Shown one piece after another: positions 11,968 through 22,191 of a stretch of DNA of 64,000 nucleotides (positions are counted from its first letter, which is position 1; each line of letters begins with the position of its first letter). Made by a program: the position numbers and the translations under genes. The notes beneath the pieces are model-generated. The model made no database searches, had not been told where the DNA came from, and saw only the letters and a program-made list of their open reading frames with translations. The stretch is from Macrothele yani (lineage: Eukaryota > Arthropoda > Arachnida > Araneae > Macrothelidae): positions 163,462,709 to 163,526,708 of the forward strand of contig CM076997.1 in NCBI GenBank assembly GCA_039090855.1, read 5' to 3'.

Positions 11968-14222
11968 ATTCTATAAAGATACCTAAGCAAAAAAATACAT
12001 ATATAATTTTGACTCACACCTAGTACAACATAGAAAAGGTTATGTATCTACCTGTGTGAGTAAAAGGAGAAAAGAAAAAAAAATAAAATAAAACAACTGA
12101 ATGTAGAAGGTTTCGAGAATACTGAGCCTTGGCTTTATCAAGGACCAGCAAAAACTCTGCATTTTCTCACTTCCACAAAGACCTAGTTGGAAATGGGTTT
12201 CTGCAAGGCCATAGATGCAAGTAACATTCCCACCTAAAATAGTTTAAAAAATATATATATAAGTCATGTCCTCCGTAGAGTAGCATGACCTAGCACTAGT
12301 TAACAATTTCGCTTGCATCCATTAACCTTCATGGCCCGACCCATGCTCTTCATCTGTTACTATTAAACAGAGAGAAGAAGATTAAAGAGAACTCAAGCTG
12401 TGAGAGTGACATAATAAATAGAATTGATTTTCAGCTATAACGAAATTCCAAGTTCGTTTGAGAGAGAATTTAAACCTGAAAAACAAATTTTACATTGCAA
12501 TTAAAAAAGGAAATGTTAATTTATAACGAACAGATTTTTGAAAGAAAACTTGAGTCTAAAACCCCCTACTCTACAACTTATGACAGCACGAAAACGAGAA
12601 TAAGTTAAAGATAATAATTAACTAAAGAAAACTTTGTGAAAGTTATATACCTTAAACAGTAAGTTGCAATATGTACAAAGTATTTCAGCAGTGCTTTAAG
12701 TGCATAATTAATTAGTTAATAAGAACTTAACTACTTTGAAAAAACAGCGCATAGACAGCGCATAGAAAAGGAACAAGCTTAGCCATCTTCTGTTCCTAGG
12801 TACCACAAAAGACGCTCAAAGTTACAAAGAAAAGTAAGAGTTAAAACCCGCATAAATGTTAACAGACAAACCAATGCTTAAAAGCTGAAAATCTAAAAAA
12901 CGACAGAGAAAAGGTACATGAAGTACAAACATTGAACTTATAAAACCTAGAACCCAAAAACAAGGAAGAGAGCTTACCTCTTGTGTTACAAAAACTTTTC
13001 TCCTCACAAGAGGAGAACATGGCTGACCTCTTCCGCCACTCCCTAGACGCTGGGGGCAGTGAGGGTGGGGCTGATGGCCTCCTCATACAGCAAGAAACCA
13101 ACGCGCGGAGATTTTAACCAGAGAAAAAAATATATAAACTTAAGACTGTGGATCTGTATGATCAGAATGAGCAGAATTAACTCTCCAGAATACATGAGAA
13201 ATATTATAAAATACACGAGCAGTTTATTTAATAATCTTTGCATGTATTAAATCACCTTAGTGAGCTTCTATAGATTAATCAGAATCTTATTAATTTTAAT
13301 GTTGGTTTTACTATTTTTAGTATAGCTATCCTGGTGATGAATAACTAGTTTTCTTTTTTATTTGTTTTTATTTTCTTTTATAAACAGATTTTTAAGCTTT
13401 TTTTGTGATTTTGTTTATATTGTTTATTTTTTTTGTTTTAATAGGACCGTCATATCCATAGCACTAAGGTTCCTTTAGGTAGTTAATAGGCATCCTCTAG
13501 CCAACTTCCTTACGGCTTTGATTGGTCAGAATCATATTATTAACTGTGTAGAAAATTAAAGCAGATCTGCCAACCTTACTCTATTATTCAGAATAATTTT
13601 TCTTAAAGTTCTTTTGATGAAAGAAGAAGGAATTTCGTTCTCTAGAAAACTTTCTAATAGAATATTAATGTGGTAATTGAAGTCCAAATTGTTGCTGCAG
13701 ATTCTTGAAATTCTTAGGACCTGAGAAATTAGTACATTCTCAATTACTTTGGTTGAAATGTTATTATTCCAGTGTAGATATTTAATTACTTTGAAAGGAA
13801 AATTAACTCTTTTATCAAAGAGGCTAATAGATGGGTTACCTCTGTTGAGCTTAATGCTTAAGTCTAGGAACTCAAGTTCCTGATTACTGTGGTTGGTTTT
13901 ACATAAGTTAAGAGAGCTAGGATAGATATTATCAAAATCACTCTCTATAACTTCGGAATTATTGATACACAGCAGATCATCAATATATCTAAAAGTGTAA
14001 AGGTAGTTATCTGAGCAGGTGGGGTGATTTTTAATGAATTTATATTCCTTAAAGAACAGGAATAGATTAGCGATATTCGTGGACGTTGATGTTCCCATTC
14101 GAATACCGTTCACTTGCTTATAGAGAGTACTCACACAGGTAGATACATAACCTTTTCTATGTTGTACTAGGTGTGAGTCAAAATTATATATGTATTTTTT
14201 TGCTTAGGTATCTTTATAGAAT
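11968..14222 (-). mobile_element. Penelope-like element copy A with inverted termini (PLE-A)
   Basis: The element is bounded by inverted repeats of about 95 bp: ATTCTATAAAGATACC at 11968 and its reverse complement ending at 14222. Between them, on the minus strand, lies a partial RT reading frame (13556-14134) followed by about 1.5 kb without a recognisable ORF. PLEs are known to carry pseudo-LTRs in direct or inverted arrangement, and this structure fits a 5'-truncated copy joined to an inverted terminal unit. A second, highly similar copy lies at 16148-18267. Confidence 0.7.
13556..14134 (-). pseudogene. PLE reverse transcriptase, C-terminal half (copy A)
   Basis: About 190 codons contain GIRMGTSTSTNIANLFLFF (equivalent to the PLE GIPMGTN block), FRYIDDLLCINN with both catalytic aspartates, IYPSSLNLCKTN, ELEFLDLSIKL and a thumb-like end NRVRLADLL. 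These are characteristic Penelope-type RT blocks. The N-terminal half of the RT is missing because the frame starts at the inverted terminal repeat. No GIY-YIG endonuclease follows the stop codon. The gene is therefore partial, although its surviving motifs are intact. Confidence 0.78.
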
Positions 14223-14335
14223 GTGAATTCTGAATTTTCAAAACTGCTGCGTTGCGCGTTTTGATTTTCAGGTGATTTTGCACCCTTCGTTTTAAATTCT
14301 AAAATTTTTTCCTTAGTCTTCAGTTTTGCTCTTAA

Positions 14336-14371
<36 letters not shown>

Positions 14372-14375
14372 TTAA

Positions 14376-14411
<36 letters not shown>

Positions 14412-14620
14412 TTAAGAGCAAAACTGAAGACTAAGGAAAAAATTTTAGAATTTAAAACGAAGGGTGCAAAATAACCTGAAAATCAAAACGCGCAACGCTG
14501 CAGTTTTGAAAATTCAGAATTCACATTCTATAAAGAAGATACCTAAGCAAAAAATACATATATAATTTTGACTCACACCTAGTACAACATAGAAAAGGTT
14601 ATGTATCTACCTGTGTGAGT
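14129..14620. repeat. Long palindrome centred on CTTAAG
   Basis: The arm 14129-14336 is the reverse complement of 14413-14620 with only small indels. Each arm contains the PLE terminal repeat plus about 115 bp of another sequence ending CTTAAG. The centre is (TA)n, CTTAAG, (TA)n at 14337-14410. Such a structure could extrude as a cruciform or transcribe into a hairpin. An assembly artefact at a snap-back is a possible alternative. Confidence 0.8.
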
Positions 14621-15265
14621 AAAAGGAGAAAAAGATAAAAAAATAAAATAAAACAACTGAATGTAGAAGGTGTCGAGAATACTGAGCCTTGGCTTTATCA
14701 AGGACCAGCAAAAACTCTGCATTTTCTCACTTCCATTTCTTTTGCATTGTTTTTCAGGTTTAAATTCTCTCTCAAACGAACTTGGAATTTCGTTATAGCT
14801 GAAAATCATTTCTAATTATTATGTCACTCTCACAGCTTGAGTTCTCTTTAATCTTCTTCTCTCTGTTTAATAGTAACAGATGAAGAGCATGGGTCGGGCC
14901 ATGAAGGTTAATGGATGCAAGCGAAATTGTTAACTAGTGCTAGGTCATGCTACTCTACGGAGGACATGACTTATATATATATATTTTAAACTATTTTAGG
15001 TGGGAATGTTACTTGCATCTATGGCCTTGCAGAAACCCATTTCCAACTAGGTCTTTGTGGAAGTGAGAAAATGCAGAGTTTTTGCTGGTCCTTGATAAAG
15101 CCAAGGCTCAGTATTCTCGACACCTTCTACATTCAGTTGTTTTATTTTATTTTTTTATCTTTTCTCCTTTTACTCACACAGGTAGATACATAACCTTTTC
15201 TATGTTGTACTAGGTGTGAGTCTAAATTATATATGTATTTTTTTGCTTAGGTATCTTTATAGAAT
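14525..15265. repeat. PLE terminal snap-back dimer, unit C
   Basis: About 213 bp of the PLE terminus (14525-14737) is followed by a reverse-orientation copy of about 525 bp of the same terminus (14738-15265). The ends therefore form a hairpin with ~210-bp arms. The 5' half matches 11968-12180 and the 3' half is the reverse complement of 11968-12490. It contains no RT coding sequence. It is nearly identical to unit D immediately downstream. Confidence 0.75.
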
Positions 15266-15277
15266 ATATATATATAT

Positions 15278-16014
15278 ATTCTATTAAGAAGATACCTAAG
15301 CAAAAAAATACATATATAATTTAGACTCACACCAAGTACAACATAGAAAAGGTTATGTATCTACCGGTGTGAGTAAAAGGAGAAAAGATAAAAAAATAAA
15401 AGAAAACAACTGAATGTAGAAGGTGTCGAGAATACTGAGCCTTGGCTTTATCAAGGACCAGCAAAAACTCTGCATTTTCTCACTTCCATTTCTTTTGCAT
15501 TGTTTTTCAGGTTTAAATTCTCTCTCAAACGAACTTGGAATTTCGTTATAGCTGAAAATCATTTCTAATTATTATGTCACTCTCACAGCTTGAGTTCTCT
15601 TTAATCTTCTTCTCTCTGTTTAATAGTAACAGATGAAGAGCATGGGTCGGGCCATGAAGGTTAATGGATGCAAGCGAAATTGTTAACTAGTGCTAGGTCA
15701 TGCTACTCTACGGAGGACATGACTTATATATATATATTTTAAACTATTTTAGGTGGGAATGTTACTTGCATCTATGGCCTTGCAGAAACCCATTTCCAAC
15801 TAGGTCTTTGTGGAAGTGAGAAAATGCAGAGTTTTTGCTGGTCCTTGATAAAGCCAAGGCTCAGTATTCTCGACACCTTCTACATTCAGTTGTTTTATTT
15901 TATTTTTTTATCTTTTCTCCTTTTACTCACACAGGTAGATACATAACCTTTTCTATGTTGTACTAGGTGTGAGTCTAAATTATATATGTATTTTTTTGCT
16001 TAGGTATCTTTATA

Positions 16015-16018
<4 letters not shown>
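15278..16018. repeat. PLE terminal snap-back dimer, unit D
   Basis: This is a near-identical tandem copy of the preceding 740-bp unit, separated from it by a short TA run. It has the same structure, with PLE terminus forward and then reverse. Few base differences are visible between the two, indicating recent duplication. Confidence 0.75.
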
Positions 16019-16099
<81 letters not shown>

Positions 16100-16147
16100 T
16101 ATATGTATTTTTTTGCTTAGGTATCTTTATAGAATATATATATATAT
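16019..16147. repeat. (TA)n array with a 43-bp solo PLE end
   Basis: An interrupted TA array (16019-16094) is followed by the last ~43 bp of a PLE terminal repeat (16093-16135) and another short TA run before the next PLE copy starts at 16148. Confidence 0.8.
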
Positions 16148-18267
16148 ATTCTATTAAGAAGATACCTAAGCAAAAAAATACATATATAATTTAGACTCAC
16201 ACCAAGTACAACATAGAAAAGGTTATGTATCTACCGGTGTGAGTAAAAGGAGAAAAGATAAAAAAATAAAAGAAAACAACTGAATGTAGAAGGTGTCGAG
16301 AATACTGAGCCTTGGCTTTATCAAGGACCAGCAAAAACTCTGCATTTTCTCACTTCCACAAAGACCTAGTTGGAAATGGGTTTCTGCAAGGCCATAGATG
16401 CAAGTTACATTCCCACCTAAAATTGTTTTAAAAAATATAGATATGTCATATCCTCCGCAGAGTTGTATGACCTAGCACTAGTTAACAATTTCGCTTGCAT
16501 CCATTAACCTTCCTGGCCCGACCCATGCTCTTCATCTGTTACTATTAAACAGAGAGAAGAAGATTAAAGAGAACTCAAGCTGTGAGAGTGACATAATAAT
16601 TAGAAATAATTTTCAGCTATAACGAAATGCCAAGTTCGTTTGAGAGAGAATTTAAACCTGAAAAACAATGCAAAAGAAATCCAAATTTTTACATTGCAAT
16701 TAAAAAAGGAAATATTAATTTTTAAAAAACAGATTTTTGAAGGAAAACTTGAGTCTAAAACCCCCTACTTTACAACTTATGACAGCACGAAAACGAGAAT
16801 AAGTTAAAGACAATAATTAACTAAAGAAAACTTTGTGAAAGTTATATGACTTAAACAGTTAGTTGCAATATGTACAAAGTATTTCAGCAGTGCTTTAAGT
16901 GCATAATTAATTAGTTATTAAGAACTTAACTACTTTGAAAATACAGCGCAAAGAAAAGGAACAAGCTTAGCCATCTGCTGTTCCTAGGTACCCCAAAAGA
17001 CGCGCAAAGTTACCAAGAAAAAAAAAGAGTTAAAACGCGCAAAAATGTTAACAGACAAGCCAGTGCCTAAAAGCTGAAAAGCAAAAAATCAACAGAGAAA
17101 AAGTACATGAAGTACAAACATTGAACTTATAAAACCTAAAACCCAAATACAAGGAAGAGAGCTTACCTCTTGTACGACTAAACTTTCTCCTCACAAGAGT
17201 AAAACATGGCTGACCTCTTCCCTAACACTTTTGCCACTCCCTAGTCGCTGGGGGGCAGTGTGGGTGGGGCTGATGGCCTCCTCATACAGAAAGAAACCAA
17301 CTCGCGGAGATTTTAACCAGAGAAAAAAATATGTAAACTTAAGACTGTGGATCTGTATGATCAGAAAGAGCAGAATTAACTCTCCAGAATACATGAGAAA
17401 TATTATAAAATACACGAGTAGTGTATTTAATAATCTTTGCATGTATTAAATCACCTTAGTGAGCTTCTATAGATTAATCAGAATCCTATTAATTTTAATG
17501 TTGGTTTTACTATTTTTAGTATAGCTATCCTAGTGATGAATAACTAGTTTTCTTTTTTATTTGTTTTTATTTTCTTTTATAAACAGATTTTTAAGCTTTT
17601 TTTGTGATTTTGTTTATATTGTTTAATTTTTTTGTTTTAATAGGACCTTCATATCCATAGCACTAAGGTTCCTTTTAGTAGTTAATAGGCATCCTCTAGC
17701 CAACTTCCTTACGGCTTTGATTGGTCAGAATCATATTATTAACTGTGTAGAAAATTAAAGCAGATCTGCCAACCTTACTCTATTATTCAGAATAATTTTT
17801 CTTAAAGTTCTTTTGATGAAAGAAGAAGGAATTTCGTTCTCTAGAAAACTATCTAATAGTATATTAATGTGGTAATTGAAGTCCAAATTGTTGCTGCAAA
17901 TTCTTGAAATTCTTAGGACCTGAGAAATTAGTACATTCTCAATTACTTTGGTTGATATGTTATTATTCCAGTGTAGATATTTAATTACTTTGAAAGGAAA
18001 ATTAACTCTTTTATCAAAGAGGCTAATAGATGGGTTACCTCTGTTGAGCTTAATGCTTAAGTCTAGGAACTCAAGTTCCTGATTACTGTGGTTGGTTTTA
18101 CATAAGTTAAGAGAGCTAGGATAGATATTATTAAAATCACTCTCTATAACTTCTGAATTATTGATACACAGCAGATCATCAATATATCTAAAAGTGTAAA
18201 GGTAGTTACCTGAGCAGGTGGGGTGATTTTTAATGAATTTATATTCCCTAAAGAACAGGAATAGATC
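16148..18267 (-). mobile_element. Penelope-like element copy B, truncated by RTE (PLE-B)
   Basis: This second copy of the PLE at 11968-14222 has the same left terminus, the same intervening non-coding region and the same RT frame, with scattered substitutions and small indels. At 18267 the RT sequence stops abruptly and continues as an RTE 3' fragment on the plus strand, so the right terminus is missing. Confidence 0.75.
17755..18267 (-). pseudogene. PLE reverse transcriptase, C-terminal half (copy B)
   Basis: This frame is almost the same as that of copy A, with FRYIDDLLCINN, IYPSSLNLCKTN and the NRVRLADLL end. Codons upstream of LFLFFREYKF are replaced by unrelated RTE-derived sequence at the 18267 junction. 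No GIY-YIG endonuclease was seen. The gene is partial. Confidence 0.75.
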
Positions 18268-18690
18268 GTATGGAGCAGAGGCATGGACCTTAACTAAAAA
18301 AGACATGAAAAGACTGCAGCCAACTCAGAGAGCATGGAGAGATGCATGCTTGGTGTAACCAGGAAGGATAACAAGAGGAACTTGTGGATAAGGAAAATGA
18401 CAAACGTGGACATCATTACCAGGGTGAAATCACTGAAATGACAATGGGCTGGACATGTTGCCAAAAGAACGGACCCCCGTTGGTCAACAGAAATTTTTGC
18501 CTGGATTCCGAGAGACAGGGAAAGACCCAGAAGAAGAACCCATGGGAGATGGATGTATAAAATTCGAAAACATGCCGGAGTTACATGGAGGAGAGTGACT
18601 GAAGACAGACAGTTGTGGAAGAAACTTGGGAAGACCTTCATTCAGTAGTGGATTGATAATGGTTGATGATGATATTGATAATGGTTGATG
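18268..18690 (+). mobile_element. RTE LINE 3' fragment (RTE-4)
   Basis: The plus-strand 3' end of an RTE element, more diverged than the other copies, begins at the YGAEAWTLTK codons and ends GTTGATGATGAT-like. Frames are broken by stops. It joins directly to the interior of a PLE RT on its left. On its right, after a TA run, it faces another RTE copy in opposite orientation, giving a tail-to-tail pair. Confidence 0.75.
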
Positions 18691-18715
18691 ATAATATACC
18701 GTATATATATATATA

Positions 18716-20816
18716 TCATCATCATCATCATCATTGTCAACCATTATCAATCCACTGCTGGACGAAGGTCTCCCCAAGTTTTCTCCACAACGGTCTGTCT
18801 TGTGCCAGTCTCCTCCATGTCACTCCCGCATATTTACGAATTTCATCCACCCATCTCCCATGTGGTCTTTTTCTGGGTCTTTTCCTGTCCCTTGGAATCC
18901 AATCTAAAATTTCGGCTGTCCATCTATGGTCTGTCCTTCTGGCAGTATGTCCAGCCCATTGCCATTTCAGGGATTTAACTCTGATCATGATGTCTTCCAC
19001 TCTTGTCATTTTTCGGATCCACGAGTTCCTCTTCTTATCTCTCCTGGTTATACCAAGCATGCACCTCTCCATGCTTCTTTGAGTTGTCTGCAGCCTTTGT
19101 ATGTCTCTTTTAGTTAAGGTCCACGTCTCTGCACCATACGTAAGCACTGGAAGGATGCATTGATCAAACACTTTTCTTTTAAGACATAATGGCATATTGC
19201 TCTTGAAAATTATGCTGTTTCTTCCAAAAGCTCTCCAGGCAAGTTTTGTACGCCGATTAATTTCTTCATCAATGTGACCCTCACTTGATATCTGCTGTCC
19301 AAGATAAACAAACGTATCTGTTATCTCCAGTTTTTCTCCATCAATCGATAAATCTTCATTTCTTGTAAAAGCATTGAACATCACTTTTGTCTTCTGAAAG
19401 TTCATTTTTAATCCCACTTCTTTACTCTTGTCAGCAAGTTCCTGGATCATACTCTGCAGCTCTGATGGGGTAGTTGCAAAAATGACTACGTCATCAGCAA
19501 AACGAAGGTGGGTTAGATAATCTCCATTAATCTTTATCCCTTTGTTTGCCCAGTTCAGTGATTGAAAGACATTTTCCAATGTGGCATTAAAGAGCTTCGG
19601 AGATATGGTGTCACCTTGTCTCACTCCCTTTCCAATTTTTATGTGTGTTGTATTTTCAAACAGCCGAATCTTTGCACTTGCATTTTCATAGATGTTATTA
19701 ATAATATTAATGTATGCATCTTCAATACCGCAGGATTTCAGAGCCGTGGTAACTGCTGATGGTTTCACCGAATCAAAGGCTTTTTCATAATCGATAAAAG
19801 CCATGCACAATGGAAGTTCATATTCCCTCGCTCTTTCAATTAGTTCTCTCAGTACGTGGATATGATCTATTGTGCTGTAGCCACTCCTGAATCCAGCTTG
19901 TTCTCTCGGTTGAGCCATGTCCAGTGTTACCTTCAAGCGGTGTGAAAGAACTTTAGTGAAGATTTTATAAACCACTGATAGGAGGCTGATAGGTCTGTAG
20001 TTCCTGAGATCCTCAATGTCACCTTTTTTATGTAGCAGGATCATTGTAGCATTGTTCCAATCCTCAGGAATCTTCCCTTCATTAAGGCATCGAGTGAAAA
20101 TTTGGGCGAGTACTGTTTCAATTTCTCCACTTGCTTCTTGTATGATGTCTATAGTAATTCCATCTTCTCCTGGAGCTTTCCCCCGCTTCATGTTCTTGAT
20201 TGCATGTGCAACTTCTGCTGGGAGGACTGGAAGAACTCTGGTACCTTTCATGATGTCTGGAGTACATGTATCATCCCTTTCATATAATTTGGAGTAGAAA
20301 TCTTTCACTCTTGTCAAAATTTCACCTCTATTTCTTGTTATAGAACCATCTTCTTTTCTCAGAGCCATAATCTGTTTTCTTCCCTTACTGAGATGTCCCT
20401 TTGCTATCTTTAGGCTTTGGTTGTTTTCAATTGCTTTCCTCACTAGCTCACAGTTGAATTTCCTTACGTCTTCAGTGATACTTTTTCTTACTGTCTTGCA
20501 TAGCTCTATATATTCCACTTTGGAAGTCACATCTTCTTTAGTTGTCCTCATCTCTCTTCTTTTTTGCATCAACATTTTGGTTTTTCCTGATAATTTGTTT
20601 ACATGCAACTTGTTCTTAGACCAAGCTAATTTTGTTGCTGTTTCCATAAGAGCTTTGGTTACTTTTCTGTTTACTTCCGAAATATCCACTTCTTCCGATG
20701 TTAGGCCTTCTAAAGCAGAGAATCTGTTCTTCAGTTCCAATTTGAAGGTATTATGGTGTTTTTTAAGGTTGGTTATGTCAATACATTTTGTTTGTCTTAT
20801 GAGCTTGCCACGCTCA
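18716..20816 (-). mobile_element. RTE LINE, 5'-truncated, best-preserved copy (RTE-3)
   Basis: The minus-strand RTE copy has a (TGA)n tail next to a TA run at 18700-18716 and a 5' break at about 20816 directly against a long (TA)n array. It contains the linker, the whole RT domain and the C-terminal region, and lacks the endonuclease. It is the longest uninterrupted coding copy in the window. Confidence 0.9.
18737..20815 (-). pseudogene. RTE reverse transcriptase, uninterrupted frame lacking endonuclease
   Basis: About 690 codons are open with no stop: the linker (KNRFSALEGLTSEEVD), NYRPISLLSV, AFIDYEKAFDSV (motif A), GVRQGDTISPKLFN (motif B), LRFADDVVIFA (motif C, intact), YLGQQIS and a C-terminal basic region ending WIDNG. 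RTE proteins normally begin with an APE-type endonuclease that is missing here because of 5' truncation, so no true start codon can be assigned. All RT catalytic residues appear intact. The protein could be expressed only from an outside promoter. Confidence 0.87.
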
Positions 20817-20820
20817 TATA

Positions 20821-20893
<73 letters not shown>
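20821..20893. repeat. (TA)n microsatellite, ~73 bp
   Basis: This uninterrupted TA dinucleotide array is flanked by TATGAATAT and its complement, forming a perfect palindrome. It separates the 5' break of an RTE element from a Tc1-like 3' fragment. Confidence 0.95.
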
Positions 20894-20896
<3 letters not shown>

Positions 20897-20902
20897 TATA
20901 TG

Positions 20903-21255
20903 AGCCATTGTCTCTTTCTGGGGCGGATGGGATCTTCCAATAGGACAATACGACGTGTTACACTGCAAAAAATATCCGAGAGTGGTTGGAAGAGCATGAT
21001 GAAGACTTCAAAGTACCCCCTAATTTCCCAGACTTAAACCCAATTGAGCATCTGTGGGATCACCTCGATCGTGTTGCTCGCTCTATGGATTCTCCACCAA
21101 GCACCCTCCAGCAGTTATCAGATGCACTGCAGTCAGCATGGATCCCCATACCTGTGAAAATCTTCCAGCACCTTATTGAGTCACACCCAGCCCGTTTAGC
21201 TGCTGCTAAACAGCCTGGATATTACCTGGTGGTCACAATAATGTGACTCGACGCT
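20903..21255 (+). mobile_element. Tc1-like transposon 3' fragment (Tc1-b)
   Basis: The plus-strand frame ending at 21246 contains the DNTTCYTAKNI block (second catalytic aspartate), PDLNPIEHLWDHLDR (catalytic glutamate), a typical Tc1 C-terminus with SHPARLAA, and then a terminal GTGACTCGACGCTG followed by TA. A glutamine before the DN motif has become TAG. The N-terminal two-thirds and the left terminal repeat are absent, cut at the (TA)n array. Confidence 0.85.
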
Positions 21256-21256
21256 G

Positions 21257-22191
21257 TATATATATATATAGTATGTATGCAAGTATGGGTACAGCAATAA
21301 TTTTAAATAACTGTACTAAATAAGAAATTTGATAAAAACTTTGAAAATCTAAATGGGCATGTAGCCGCAGAATAGGATTTTCAAGAGAAATGGCTAACCG
21401 AGTTTTAAACCCAAAAATTCCATAAACCAAAACCATTTTGAAATTTTAGGAAATCAAATAGCTAATAAAAAAAATGCCTTGGAAAGATATGGAAGGATTG
21501 TAGAACATTTTGACAGCTGCTACCTTTGGAGTTTTCGAGACCCAACACATGTAACAGCTTTGTCATTTCTACAAATTCCTAGGAAACATGTGTTTCTGTT
21601 ATACCAAATTTGCAAAAGTTCCAGGAACAAATTAATAAATAATATAATTTTAAATTGTGGTTAATGCTAAGGTAGCTACCTAAAATTTTGAAAATTTTAT
21701 TACCTTTTTGCTAGTCATCAAGGATTTGAGGAAGTATAAAATATCAAAACTAACTTCACAATTTTTAAAGACGTTTATAAATTTCAAAACTAGAAATTTG
21801 ACATTTCGGGCCCTACCCATCATCCATACATACAAAAAGTTAAAAAGTAAACTAAAAAGGAATGCTTTAAACAGAACAACAAGAAACATTTACCGTAATA
21901 TAGAGAATTTTGCGATGTTGCGGCTATAAGCAGTCTCCCATGCATAAATTAAGTGCGGGTCTCTGCTAACAGTACATGGAGTTGCTCACGGTTGTCGGTA
22001 AACCTTCAGTGTATATATATACATAAACAAAAAACTAAAAATATCTCATTTGTCAGAGCATCTCATTTTTGACACAACACCTCATCTGTCTTAGCTGGTG
22101 TTTTATGGTAGTAACTGTATGATTCTCATTAAATCGCTTTCCAGGTTTGTGAAACGGTTATCCAAATTGTTTTCTAAGTCATCTTAAAATG
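21257..22191. other. Unassigned AT-rich DNA
   Basis: No coding or repeat family was recognised. A short TATATATATA palindrome lies near 22012. Confidence 0.5.

Noticed and set aside
13070..13115. Possible hammerhead ribozyme core (CTGATGG ... GAAAC) in the PLE, repeated at 17268
   Set aside because: PLEs are known to carry hammerheads, but here the conserved CTGATGA is CTGATGG and no stem II can form between the two boxes, so the match is not convincing.
14880..14920. CAGATGA followed by a CATGG/CCATG hairpin in PLE ends, hammerhead-like
   Set aside because: The invariant U after C is replaced by A and the following GAAAC box is absent.
18663..19117. Open frames opposite the RTE reverse transcriptase (also at 5174, 11557, 11745, 19562, 20016)
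   Set aside because: They recur wherever the RTE occurs and are simply the antisense reading of its coding sequence.
20753..20997. Frames rich in alternating I and Y
   Set aside because: They are translations of the (TA)n microsatellite.
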